This document shows positions 1 through 7,007 of a DNA stretch of 7,482 bases, piece after piece. The DNA is from Dethiosulfatibacter sp. GTDB taxonomy: Bacteria; Bacillota; Clostridia; Tissierellales; Dethiosulfatibacteraceae. The stretch's first letter is position 1. Each line of letters starts with the position of its first letter. Under the pieces are notes generated by a model. The model was not told the DNA's origin, made no database searches, and worked only from the letters and a program-made list of their open reading frames with translations. The position numbers and the translations under genes were made by a program. The stretch spans positions 1 through 7,482 of the forward strand of contig JAUVAG010000047.1 of NCBI GenBank assembly GCA_030591825.1, written 5' to 3'.

Positions 1-1
1 G

Positions 2-958
2 AAAAAAAAGACTGGAAAGGATTCAAAATCCAAAGACTGGTTCTATTTTGTTGAAAGCATGCATTCCTTTTCAGATGCCTTGAAAATCATGGGAGCAGTA
101 AGCACAAAACATTATAAAAAAGATGTTGAATCAATAATCAAGGCAATAGATATGTTTAACCCTGACATAGTCTATTCGGACCTGCGTCCAGCAGCAGTAT
201 CAGCGTCCCTGATCAGAGGAATACCTATTGCCAGCACCATTACCTATCCTCTCTGTGAATACCTCTCAAAGGACCAATATGCAATAGAGATCATCAACAT
301 CTTCAATAAGAAAAACAATATTCCTAAATATAATTCCATTTGTGATTTCATTGACAAATCCGACTTGAAATTTGTTCCAAGTATTTATGAACTTGAACCA
401 CTTGCCGGTAAGTCCATAATTTTCACCGGACCCTTTGTAAAAACCAAACCTGTAAAGAAACTGAAATCATCGAAAAAAATAATCATCAAAATCAGATCCA
501 TGAACCAGGATATTCTACTTAAGGAAACAATACAGACTTTCAAAAATTCAAACTACAAGGTTATTCTGGTTTCATCAAAACTGGAAGAATCAGACTATGG
601 AAACATTTCAGTAAGAAAGAGCATTAACATGAAAAAGCAACTGGCTGATACGGCTGTATTCATAAACAACGGTGAAAACAAGGATATCGTAAATTCCATA
701 ATGACTGACACCCCTCAAATCGTTGTAAAGTGTAATGTGTATTTTCTAAAATACAACGGTTACTCAATACAGATAAACAATGCAGGTTTGTTCATAGACA
801 AGTCGGACTTCAACAAAAACAAACTGCCTGGGCTTGTGGACAAGATCATGAGCAAGGAAAAGTATATTAAGAACACAAAAAGGCTTTCAAAACTACTTGT
901 TAATCATGAAGGTTCAAATAAAGTTATCGATGAATTAGAACTACTTGTAAATGGATAA
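2..958 (+). CDS. GT-B (GT1/MGT-like) glycosyltransferase-like protein, 5'-truncated
   Basis: The reading frame is open from base 2 with no stop before the first ATG at 59, so the gene almost certainly starts outside the window. The visible part is 318 codons, against about 400 residues usual for GT1/MGT-type enzymes. Numbering from the ATG at 59, residues 34-63 have the GT1 acceptor-domain pattern (NPDIVYSD, then a small-residue helix, then RGIPIAST). Residues 106-126 match the FVPS-x-ELEPL then FTGPFV linker region. The C-terminal Rossmann half is divergent. Where active enzymes carry an HGGxxT-type nucleotide-sugar motif it reads INNGENKD (202-209), and the usual Asp-Gln pair further on is absent. 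It may be a glycosyltransferase with altered donor specificity or an inactive relative; acceptor and product are unknown. It ends at a hairpin terminator, is convergent with the ECF cluster, and looks functionally unrelated to it. Confidence 0.6.
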   Translation, partial: KKKTGKDSKSKDWFYFVESMHSFSDALKIMGAVSTKHYKKDVESIIKAIDMFNPDIVYSDLRPAAVSASLIRGIPIASTITYPLCEYLSKDQYAIEIINIFNKKNNIPKYNSICDFIDKSDLKFVPSIYELEPLAGKSIIFTGPFVKTKPVKKLKSSKKIIIKIRSMNQDILLKETIQTFKNSNYKVILVSSKLEESDYGNISVRKSINMKKQLADTAVFINNGENKDIVNSIMTDTPQIVVKCNVYFLKYNGYSIQINNAGLFIDKSDFNKNKLPGLVDKIMSKEKYIKNTKRLSKLLVNHEGSNKVIDELELLVNG

Positions 959-962
959 AATC

Positions 963-1004
963 AACCCCGGTAATAATCACTTTTCAATTATTACCGGGGT
1001 TTTG
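963..1004 (+). terminator. Rho-independent terminator, probably bidirectional
   Basis: A perfect 15-bp inverted repeat pairs 963-977 (AACCCCGGTAATAAT) with 987-1001 (ATTATTACCGGGGTT) around a 9-nt loop. A T-rich run follows on the + strand (TTTTG then TATTTT). It begins 5 bp after the glycosyltransferase stop. Read on the minus strand, the same stem is followed by GATTTTA. It lies 37 bp beyond the stop of the last gene of the opposing cluster, so it probably terminates both convergent transcripts. Confidence 0.9.
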
Positions 1005-1040
1005 TATTTTATGATTATTAATTTAAATCAACTATCAAAA

Positions 1041-1748
1041 TCATAATCTTTCTTTGTTGACATGGAGCCTCCGCTTGAACCTTGTCAGTATCAAATAAAA
1101 TGATTTACCGAATACAATGGAAAACACAACATTTCCAACTGCATGGAGAGTGTCAAATGGAAAGCTTGCCAGATATGTTGCAATAAAAGTCTTAATGGTA
1201 AGAGGATATACAAATCCAACCCAATGCCATATGTTCATGGCCCATCCAAAGAGGTAGCCGCACACAAATGCCAATACTGCAAAAGCTTTGTGATTGAAAT
1301 TATTCGAAAACTTTCCAATAAATCCTGCCAAAAGCCCGCAAAATCCCCAACAAAACATCTGCCAAGGTGTCCATGGACCCTGTCCAAGAAAGAAGTTTGA
1401 AACCAAGGCAGCCACCGCGCCTGTTATAAATCCTGTCTGGCCGCCGAAAACATACCCTGTAATCATTACTATGAAAGTGGTTGGTTGGACGCTCATAATA
1501 GCCGCAAAGGGAATCCTTGATATTCCTGCTAAAGATGCCATAGTAGCAATCAATGCCATTTCCTTTGGATCGACACTTCTCTTTTCAAAACTTATGAAAA
1601 ACATCAAAATCGCTATTCCCACAATCAATACAGAAAGAAGAGCCCAGTTTATTTCATTGAATGGACTGTCAGGCATTAAACTCAATACAAGTATTAAAAC
1701 TGATGTTACCATTAAAGCAATATATGCTGTCAACCTTTTCATATCCAA
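1041..1748 (-). CDS. ECF transporter S component (substrate-binding membrane subunit), possibly cobalamin/CbrT-like
   Basis: This is an integral membrane protein of 235 residues, the substrate-specific subunit of an energy-coupling-factor vitamin importer. Hydrophobic segments lie at about 5-25, 34-54, 63-84, 88-120, 128-145, 155-182 and 200-222. The first two form an N-terminal extension; the S-component core starts near residue 61 with a small-residue-rich helix (ATMASLAG, the sort of face that contacts EcfT). The conserved-looking loop SVQPTT (86-91), then TGYVFGGQTGF (97-107), SNFFLGQG (117-124) and PWTPWQM (125-131), recalls S components predicted to carry cobalamin (CbrT type). I recognise the S-component family well and the ligand only tentatively. 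The start is TTG at 1748, 5 nt after an AGGAGG; an ATG two codons later at 1742 is the alternative. It is the last gene of the minus-strand cluster, 55 bp after the toroid-SLH gene, and supplies the only S component visible for the EcfT and EcfA genes upstream. Confidence 0.85.
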   Translation of the reverse strand: MDMKRLTAYIALMVTSVLILVLSLMPDSPFNEINWALLSVLIVGIAILMFFISFEKRSVDPKEMALIATMASLAGISRIPFAAIMSVQPTTFIVMITGYVFGGQTGFITGAVAALVSNFFLGQGPWTPWQMFCWGFCGLLAGFIGKFSNNFNHKAFAVLAFVCGYLFGWAMNIWHWVGFVYPLTIKTFIATYLASFPFDTLHAVGNVVFSIVFGKSFYLILTRFKRRLHVNKERL

Positions 1749-1753
1749 TCAGC

Positions 1754-1759
1754 CCTCCT
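1754..1759 (-). promoter_or_regulatory. Ribosome binding site of the S-component gene
   Basis: AGGAGG on the minus strand lies 5 nt before the TTG at 1748 and 11 nt before the in-frame ATG at 1742. Neither spacing excludes the other start, but TTG sits nearer the usual distance. Confidence 0.7.
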
Positions 1760-1769
1760 AATCTCTCCA

Positions 1770-1801
1770 AAAATACAAAAAGAACCGTTTTTTTGTATTT
1801 T
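1770..1801 (-). repeat. AT-only hairpin between the toroid and S-component genes
   Basis: AAAATACAAAAA (1770-1781) pairs perfectly with TTTTTGTATTTT (1790-1801) around an 8-nt loop. On the minus strand it begins 2 bp after the toroid gene's TAA and its 3' arm is U-rich. With only one G-C pair it is a poor intrinsic terminator. It could be an attenuator that lowers S-component expression relative to the toroid gene, an mRNA-processing site, or chance in AT-rich DNA. Confidence 0.35.
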
Positions 1802-1803
1802 GT

Positions 1804-3330
1804 TTATTTTATAAATTCTATTATCCTTTTGATACTGTATGCACATTGAGCTCTAGTAGCAGTTTCATTTGCCTTGAATCCAGGATAGAGCAAATCATAT
1901 TCCTCAGCCAAAGATACATAGCCTGAATACCAATATTCTCCATCTTCAATATGGATCTTTTTACCATCTGGCATTATGTTCACAAGCATTGTAGCCAGTT
2001 CTGCTCCCGTTATAAGACCGTCAGGATCAAAAGTTTCAGAAGATCTTCCATTGATTATACCCTTTTTATATGCTATTGCTATATACTTGTATGACCATAA
2101 ATCACCCTCTACATCCTTGAAGGTCAAGCCATTGCTGTAACTGTCATTTTCAAAATCCAGTCCCTTCACAGACATAGATGTGAATTCCGCTCTTTTCACG
2201 GAACCTTCAGGCTTAAATGAACCGTCTGGATAACCATTGATTACATTTTCTTCAACCAGAAAGGATATGGAATCATATGCCCAATGTTCAGCTGCCAAGT
2301 CTGTAAACATCTCTACTACAGTTTTTAATTCACTGAAGTCCACATTCACAGGAAAAGGCTTGTTGGACAATGATATTATGGAATAAGCCGTCATTTTCAC
2401 CGGTGATGAACTCACGCCTTCCTTCCAGTCAAAGGAACCATCATTGTTCTGCAGATCCATTAGATGCGTTTTGACATTGCCATTTTCCACAGACCAAAAA
2501 GAACTTGTATACTCTTCACCTGCTGAAATGATTCCCTGCATAACCCATGCATCGGATGCAGAATTGGATTCATCGCCCATCATTTCGCTTGAACTAAATC
2601 CACCATCATCTTCCTGTCTCGACTTGATGAAATCCAATGCTTTTTCTATTGCAGAAGAGTTTACCTTGTCTTCACCAAGCAATACAAGTGCTTGTAGAGC
2701 TACTGCCGTATCATCGGAATCACTTTCTCCTCCAATAAGCCAACCAAAGCCTCCATCATCATTTTGATTTGATGTCAACCATTCCCTTGCCTTTTCCCTG
2801 TCGTAATCTTCATTTCCTGCAGATTCCAAAGCTATTATGGACCACATATGAGAATTAATCATCAGGTCCTCTCCTCTGTCAAGTTGTGCAAAATGACCAT
2901 CGGATTGTTGAAATGATACAATCTTATCTTCCAGACTTTCTCCCTTGTATTCCGGACTCCTGCCTGCAGCAGACAAGGCAAGAAGAATCCTTACATATTC
3001 AACGGTATCTTCAAGTTCGTTGTCGGTATTCAAAATATATTCAACTGGTCCTTTACCTGCAGGTTTCCAGTAATTACTTTCCACATCCTCACCAGCTGCA
3101 ACAAGTGCCGATACACTCCAACATGTTACCGCTACACTGCTTTCCCTTCCTTGTTTTGCAGGAAATCCTCCATCATCGTTTTGCATGTCGTGGAGATAAT
3201 CCACAGCATCTTCTATGGCTCTATGGCTGCCATCAATTATGTTGCTGTCATATCCATATGAATAATTCAAAGGTGCTAAAGACATTATAAAAACCAATAA
3301 AGTACATATTAATATCCTTTTAGATCTCAT
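1804..3330 (-). CDS. Secreted alpha/alpha-toroid (prenyltransferase/squalene-cyclase-repeat, transcobalamin-like) protein with three SLH repeats
   Basis: This 508-residue exported protein has an N-terminal signal peptide (basic MRSKR, hydrophobic 6-20, probable cleavage after SYG at 24-26). Residues about 36-325 are a toroid with five QxxDG[G/H/S]F motifs at 50-56, 141-147, 189-195, 239-245 and 294-300. It has about six helix-pair repeats, with outer helices such as AVTCWSVSALVAAG and HMWSIIALESAG. This is the alpha6/alpha6 fold shared by terpene cyclases and by the N-terminal domain of intrinsic factor and transcobalamin. Residues about 343-508 hold three SLH repeats (anchor motifs KRAE at 379-382, TGAE at 441-444, TRAQ at 492-495), so the protein should sit on the cell wall. 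It contains DSDDTA at 204-209 like a class II cyclase, but a single exported barrel argues against cyclase activity. It starts with ATG, with AAGGAG 6 nt upstream. Flanked by ECF genes, it is inferred to be a surface ligand-capture protein. Fold assignment is firm; ligand is not. Confidence 0.88.
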   Translation of the reverse strand: MRSKRILICTLLVFIMSLAPLNYSYGYDSNIIDGSHRAIEDAVDYLHDMQNDDGGFPAKQGRESSVAVTCWSVSALVAAGEDVESNYWKPAGKGPVEYILNTDNELEDTVEYVRILLALSAAGRSPEYKGESLEDKIVSFQQSDGHFAQLDRGEDLMINSHMWSIIALESAGNEDYDREKAREWLTSNQNDDGGFGWLIGGESDSDDTAVALQALVLLGEDKVNSSAIEKALDFIKSRQEDDGGFSSSEMMGDESNSASDAWVMQGIISAGEEYTSSFWSVENGNVKTHLMDLQNNDGSFDWKEGVSSSPVKMTAYSIISLSNKPFPVNVDFSELKTVVEMFTDLAAEHWAYDSISFLVEENVINGYPDGSFKPEGSVKRAEFTSMSVKGLDFENDSYSNGLTFKDVEGDLWSYKYIAIAYKKGIINGRSSETFDPDGLITGAELATMLVNIMPDGKKIHIEDGEYWYSGYVSLAEEYDLLYPGFKANETATRAQCAYSIKRIIEFIK

Positions 3331-3336
3331 TTAAAT

Positions 3337-3342
3337 CTCCTT
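3337..3342 (-). promoter_or_regulatory. Ribosome binding site of the toroid-SLH gene
   Basis: AAGGAG on the minus strand lies 6 nt before the ATG at 3330. It supports this start and a separate, efficient translation initiation after the 125-bp gap. Confidence 0.8.
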
Positions 3343-3351
3343 TATCTTTTC

Positions 3352-3452
3352 TTATGCCAACAAAGCAGCTACGCTGCGTCATCTGCGAAGCAGTGTTGTC
3401 CGCGTCAAAAGCTTCCATATTAGCATAACACCAACGTTTGAAGGGGTTATGC
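3352..3452. repeat. Hairpin-rich intergenic element, possibly a dispersed palindromic repeat
   Basis: This occupies most of the 125 bp between the double-ATPase and toroid genes and is visibly richer in G and C than its surroundings. Two small hairpins are adjacent: GCAGC-TAC-GCTGC (3365-3377) and CTGC-GAA-GCAG (3383-3393). They are enclosed by a CAACA/TGTTG stem (3358-3362 with 3394-3398), giving a three-way-junction shape. The block is bounded by TTATGC (3352-3357) and GCATAA (3423-3428). GCATAAC (3423-3429) can alternatively pair with GTTATGC (3446-3452). No T-tract follows on either strand, so it is not a typical terminator, and no cobalamin-riboswitch box is seen. It resembles REP- or MITE-like intergenic repeats, but copy number cannot be judged from one window. 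Confidence 0.4.
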
Positions 3453-3455
3453 ATT

Positions 3456-5132
3456 TCAAGCTTTTTTAAGCATAGTCAATACTTCTTCACCCTGCTTCAA
3501 CGTCACTATATTTCTTCTGTAATTGTGAAAGAGCCTGCTGATCTGTGGTGAATAGAAAGTTGAATTTGACAGCAGTTCATATTTGCTTCCTTTTTCAACA
3601 ATGCCTCCATCATCCATGAGTATGATGTCGTCTGAATACTCTGCAGCAAACTCCACATCATGGGCAATCATAAGTATGGTTGTTCCTTCATCCCTAAGAT
3701 TTAAAAGTATTTCTCCAAGGTTTTCCTTTAGCTGATAGTCAAGTCCCCTGGTAGGCTCATCAAGAAGAAGAAGCCTGGGTTTCGTTACAAGTACAGACGC
3801 CAAAGCTACACGCTGCCTTTCCCCTGTACTCAAATCCCTGGGATTGCTGTTTGCAAATTTTTCAATACCAAGTTTACTAAGTATTTCATCAACTATTCCA
3901 TCGTCTTTCAAACCCAGGTTGTTCAAGGTGAAATTCACTTCCTCCCTTACAGTGGGCAGGAACAGATAGTCGTTTGGATCCTGAGAAAGATAAGCCACCA
4001 TGGAGGACAGTTCCTCTACAGTGATTATTTTTGTATCCTGTCCTAGAATCCTTATATGTCCTCTAGCTGGCTTCAAAAGGCAGTTCAAGTTTTTAAGCAA
4101 AGTCGTCTTGCCGCTGCCGTTTTCTCCCATTATCACAGTAAATGTATTGAGTTTTATCTTCAAATCTATATTTTTTAAAATTTCACTGCCATTTGGATAT
4201 GTAAACCAAAGATTTTCGATGTCTATTATAGGTCTTCCCTCTGGTAAATCATCATGGACTTCTTTATTCTCATATGTATTTATCTCCTGGCTTTCAATTT
4301 CCTCCAGGAAGAATTCATTTTTAAGAAATTCCCTTCCTTCCTTTACCGTTACAGGTATTTTCGGATAGTTGATATTTGCAAACAACTTGGAAAGAGGCGG
4401 TATGAAAGGTTTGTTTTCCCTGACAGCCCAGTTGGCTATATTGCTAACATCCGTGCAGTCCTTTATTATCTCGCCCTTGTCCATGGCGATTATCCTGTCT
4501 GCAAAATGAAAGCATCTCTCCAGTTTCTGCTCCGTCAGAATTATGGTTATTCCATTTTCCTCGTTGAGCCTTCTTACCATTGTCAGTATTTCCTCACCGG
4601 CAATTGGATCAAGCTGGGAAGTGGGTTCATCCAGCAAAAGTATATCAGGCTGCATAGCCAGTACTGAAGCAAGGGCCACCTTTTGCTTCTGCCCTCCGGA
4701 CAACTCAGGAATGAAGCTTGTCTTGTATCCTGAAAGTGACAGTGCGCTAGTCACTTCCATAATCCTTCTTTTCATGATGTTGTTGGGAAGCTCCAGATTT
4801 TCCAACCCAAAAGCAATTTCCTGCTCTGCATCAGTCATTACCAGCTGGCTTTCCGGGTCCTGAAATACCATGCCCACCTTCTGAACCAGCTTCCTTCTTT
4901 CTATCTTGTCAATTTCCACATTATCTATTTCAACCTTCCCTGAACAGGTTCCTCCGTAAAAATCCGGAACCAGTCCTGCAATTGAACGTATCAAAGTGGA
5001 TTTACCGCTTCCCGACCCTCCAACAATCAATACAAACTGCCCCTGAGGTATAGTCAGGTTAATACCATTTAGCGCTTTTTTCCCTGTTTCTGGATAACTA
5101 TAATTTAAATTTTCAATTTTAATATCGGCCAT
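3456..5132 (-). CDS. ecfA: ECF transporter ATPase, fused tandem EcfA-EcfA
   Basis: This is a single polypeptide (558 residues) with two ABC ATPase domains that energise the ECF importer from the cytoplasmic side. Domain 1 has Walker A GGSGSGKS (38-45), Q-loop FQDPESQ, signature LSGGQKQK (144-151) and Walker B ILLLDEPT (164-171). The switch-histidine position is Gln (TEQ, Q202). Residues about 230-298 form a charged linker. Domain 2 has Walker A GENGSGKT (336-343), Q-loop SQDPND, signature LSTGERQR (434-441), Walker B LLLLDEPT (454-461) and the normal switch His (AHD, H491). Most ECF systems use two separate ATPase genes of about 280 residues; fused forms such as YkoD-like proteins are known. 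I chose the ATG at 5132 because GGGGGTGG lies just before it at a good distance. A GTG at 5141 would add three residues and overlaps that site. The start overlaps the end of ecfT by 28 bp, indicating translational coupling. Confidence 0.95.
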   Translation of the reverse strand: MADIKIENLNYSYPETGKKALNGINLTIPQGQFVLIVGGSGSGKSTLIRSIAGLVPDFYGGTCSGKVEIDNVEIDKIERRKLVQKVGMVFQDPESQLVMTDAEQEIAFGLENLELPNNIMKRRIMEVTSALSLSGYKTSFIPELSGGQKQKVALASVLAMQPDILLLDEPTSQLDPIAGEEILTMVRRLNEENGITIILTEQKLERCFHFADRIIAMDKGEIIKDCTDVSNIANWAVRENKPFIPPLSKLFANINYPKIPVTVKEGREFLKNEFFLEEIESQEINTYENKEVHDDLPEGRPIIDIENLWFTYPNGSEILKNIDLKIKLNTFTVIMGENGSGKTTLLKNLNCLLKPARGHIRILGQDTKIITVEELSSMVAYLSQDPNDYLFLPTVREEVNFTLNNLGLKDDGIVDEILSKLGIEKFANSNPRDLSTGERQRVALASVLVTKPRLLLLDEPTRGLDYQLKENLGEILLNLRDEGTTILMIAHDVEFAAEYSDDIILMDDGGIVEKGSKYELLSNSTFYSPQISRLFHNYRRNIVTLKQGEEVLTMLKKA

Positions 5133-6031
5133 TTTTTCCACCCCCAGTCAAGTATTGCAGGAAATATCAATGCAGTAATTACTATGTAAAGCAAGTTGAA
5201 TTCAGAAATATCAAAGTGAGTCAGTACCGGATAATAACTGTAGGTTCCGAAGCCTTTAATATATGATGCCACTCCTGCTATTATTGCAATAACAGTCATT
5301 GTAATAATCATATAATCACGTATCCGCCAAAGCTCACGATTGTATACAGTTCTCTTTCCACTACCATATCCTCTAGCATACATGGATTCGGCCTGTTGAA
5401 AGGACCTTTCAAGACTCGAAAGAAGCAATACACTGACGATAGGAAAGGTGTTCTTTATCCTGTTCCTAAATCCACCACTGTCAATTTTCACTCCCCTGCA
5501 CCTTTGAACCTCCATTATCCTTCTGTAGTCGCTGATCATAAGAGGAAAAAGTCTTATGGAAAGTGTTACAATGAATACCGTCTTATTCCCAAACCTGCTG
5601 AAAAGCTTCATAAACCTGTCAGGTTGAACAGTATATGTATAGAAACAAAATATGCTTATTATGGTCATGAGTCTTACTCCCATTCCAGCTCCATATGCCA
5701 GCGCTTCCAGTGTTATCCTTACCTTGCCTATAAAAGGCAGTCTAGGTCCTGAATAAATGACCGTACTTCCAACCCTTACAAACAATGCATTGATTATAAT
5801 AATAATCAGTACTAAGGGAATAGCAATTTTAAGATATCCCTTCCATTCCTTAAAATTCCCCGAGTCAACAATCAGTATAAAAACAACTGCAAGGAGACTC
5901 AGTAAATAAACAGGATGTGTGAAAATCAATGAAAGAAAAAAAATCGCGAAAATGAAAAACGCAATTGTAAACGGATGAAGTTTGTAGATTAAATTGTCTT
6001 TTTCCCTGTATAAAGGTATCAAGATAAACAC
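5105..6031 (-). CDS. ecfT: ECF transporter T component (transmembrane coupling protein EcfT)
   Basis: This 308-residue membrane protein links the ATPases to the S component. Hydrophobic segments lie near 20-55 (two helices), 67-86, 108-132, 150-166, 239-257 and 278-296. The cytoplasmic coupling helices carry the two family signatures that insert into the ATPase Q-loop grooves: QRCRG (176-180, Cys where the ARG motif usually has Ala) and MYARGYG (217-223, canonical ARG). Length is slightly above the usual 250-270 residues. The start is uncertain. GTG at 6031 is the first start codon after an in-frame stop at 6044-6046, but the nearest AAGG lies only 2 nt before it; TTG at 6022 would place AAGG 11 nt upstream. 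Either start lies within a few bases of the preceding lipoprotein gene's stop, so coupling is likely. The 3' end overlaps the ATPase gene. Confidence 0.93.
   Translation of the reverse strand: MFILIPLYREKDNLIYKLHPFTIAFFIFAIFFLSLIFTHPVYLLSLLAVVFILIVDSGNFKEWKGYLKIAIPLVLIIIIINALFVRVGSTVIYSGPRLPFIGKVRITLEALAYGAGMGVRLMTIISIFCFYTYTVQPDRFMKLFSRFGNKTVFIVTLSIRLFPLMISDYRRIMEVQRCRGVKIDSGGFRNRIKNTFPIVSVLLLSSLERSFQQAESMYARGYGSGKRTVYNRELWRIRDYMIITMTVIAIIAGVASYIKGFGTYSYYPVLTHFDISEFNLLYIVITALIFPAILDWGWKKWPILKLKI
5138..5145 (-). promoter_or_regulatory. Ribosome binding site that decides the EcfA start
   Basis: GGGGGTGG on the minus strand resembles GGAGGTGA with G-U tolerance. Its GGGGG core ends 8 nt before the ATG at 5132. 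It lies inside the end of the ecfT coding region and contains the competing GTG at 5141, which favours the ATG. Confidence 0.65.
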
Positions 6032-6035
6032 ATCC

Positions 6036-7007
6036 TTAATTATTTATAGGTAATTTTATAACTTCATTGTCTCCAACTGCAACACTATATGTACTGTATA
6101 TTTTGTCGCTGTTTTCAGTCAACAGCTTTATTGCCTTCTCAAGTCCTGTACTGTCTACACCTGATATTATCCACAATGGATTTTCATCTCCAAGACCGTC
6201 TCCATGGGACATTATGCTTCCTGCTCCATCCTTTAAGGACATTATTTTTTCATTGCTGCTGTCCATAAGCTCAAGACCTTCACCGGTGTAATATATATAG
6301 GTGCCGTTTCTTTCATAGGCTTCATTGAACTTGTTAATATATTCAACACCATCCAGTTCTTCCCATTCTCCCAATACAATGACGGGACCTACCCTGTCTT
6401 CAATGATACTGTTGTCTATTTCTGATATTTCAACAGTTGCTGCTCCTTTATCCATAAGTGCTTCTCTAAGTTCAGATGCAAGGTCGCTGTTTTTTACAGA
6501 ACACATAATTGTTGTTCCGGCAACCTCTCCCCTATATCCGTGTACGAAGGGCTCTGGATATGACCCTATTACAGTAGAATTTGTTGAGTCCATGCTTTTC
6601 CATTCATGGTAGTCCCACCATATGACATCACCTTCATTCAGGTCGTAGTCGAGAGGACCTACATCGGCACATATTCCATTTATATAATAGAACCAGTCCA
6701 TCCTTTTCCCTGATGCACCTTCGGAATATGATTCAAATCCATTGATTCCTGAAATAAAACCGCCACCATGTTCAGTGATTATTTCAGCATTTGCATCAAG
6801 TGCATCTAAAACAGTCCAGTATTTTTCAAATCCAACTGTTTCCTTCAATATCTCTTCACTTCCATAATCCCTTGTTACCAATAAAACTACATTTGGTAAT
6901 GAATCTTTTAATACTTCATCTGTATCACTAGTGCTGCTGCAGGCGGCAACAAGCATTAGCATGCTTATTACCGCAACAACAAACAAATATCTTTTGTTTA
7001 TTCTCAA
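6036..7007 (-). CDS. DUF4430 (transcobalamin-like C-terminal domain) lipoprotein
   Basis: This is a 323-residue extracytoplasmic lipoprotein. The N-terminus is basic and then hydrophobic, ending in lipobox VAAC with Cys23 as the lipidation site, so it should be anchored to the outer face of the membrane. Residues about 38-136 fit DUF4430: TVLDAL (65-70), GGGFISGINGFES (81-93), DWFYYING (104-111) and LNEGDVIWWDYHEW (123-136). This family corresponds to the beta domain of intrinsic factor and transcobalamin. Residues about 145-323 form a second domain I cannot name. It begins GSYPEPFVHGY (148-158) and includes GPVIVLGEW (207-215) and PLWIISGVDSTG (277-288), alternating beta strands and helices. 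The start is TTG at 7007, with GGAGG 6 nt upstream; no in-frame ATG gives a proper signal peptide. It follows the SLH gene by 13 bp and precedes ecfT by 4 bp. The likely role is ligand capture and hand-over to the ECF importer; the ligand (a corrinoid by analogy) is inferred. Confidence 0.87.
   Translation of the reverse strand: MRINKRYLFVVAVISMLMLVAACSSTSDTDEVLKDSLPNVVLLVTRDYGSEEILKETVGFEKYWTVLDALDANAEIITEHGGGFISGINGFESYSEGASGKRMDWFYYINGICADVGPLDYDLNEGDVIWWDYHEWKSMDSTNSTVIGSYPEPFVHGYRGEVAGTTIMCSVKNSDLASELREALMDKGAATVEISEIDNSIIEDRVGPVIVLGEWEELDGVEYINKFNEAYERNGTYIYYTGEGLELMDSSNEKIMSLKDGAGSIMSHGDGLGDENPLWIISGVDSTGLEKAIKLLTENSDKIYSTYSVAVGDNEVIKLPINN

Noticed and set aside
1009..1046. Inverted repeat TTATGATT (1009-1016) and AATCATAA (1039-1046)
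   Set aside because: It has an 8-bp AT-rich arm with a 22-nt spacer and overlaps the end of the S-component gene. It is weak and expected by chance in such DNA beside a much stronger terminator.
1143..1761. Overlapping plus-strand open frames at 1143-1400 and 1294-1761
   Set aside because: They lie antisense to the S-component gene, their products are low-complexity with no recognisable domain, and the minus-strand frame has clear family motifs.
2444..3290. Plus-strand open frames inside the toroid-SLH gene
   Set aside because: They are shadows of the repetitive minus-strand coding sequence and match no known protein pattern.
1804..3330. The toroid gene as a genuine squalene-hopene or terpene cyclase
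   Set aside because: It has a signal peptide, SLH anchors and only one barrel of about 290 residues, whereas class II cyclases need two barrels and are roughly 600 residues or more.
3417..3427. A TATGCT/TAATAT -10-like sequence on the minus strand before the toroid gene
   Set aside because: No acceptable -35 hexamer lies at the right spacing, so an internal promoter cannot be supported.
3354..3428. A 24-codon plus-strand open frame (ATG at 3354, TAA at 3426) containing a CxxC pair
   Set aside because: No ribosome binding site is visible and it coincides with the hairpin element whose symmetry explains the sequence. Chance or repeat-derived coding is more likely.
3331..3455. A cobalamin riboswitch in the intergenic gap
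   Set aside because: The gap is too short for the usual fold of about 200 nt, and no B12-box-like conserved sequence is seen on the minus strand.
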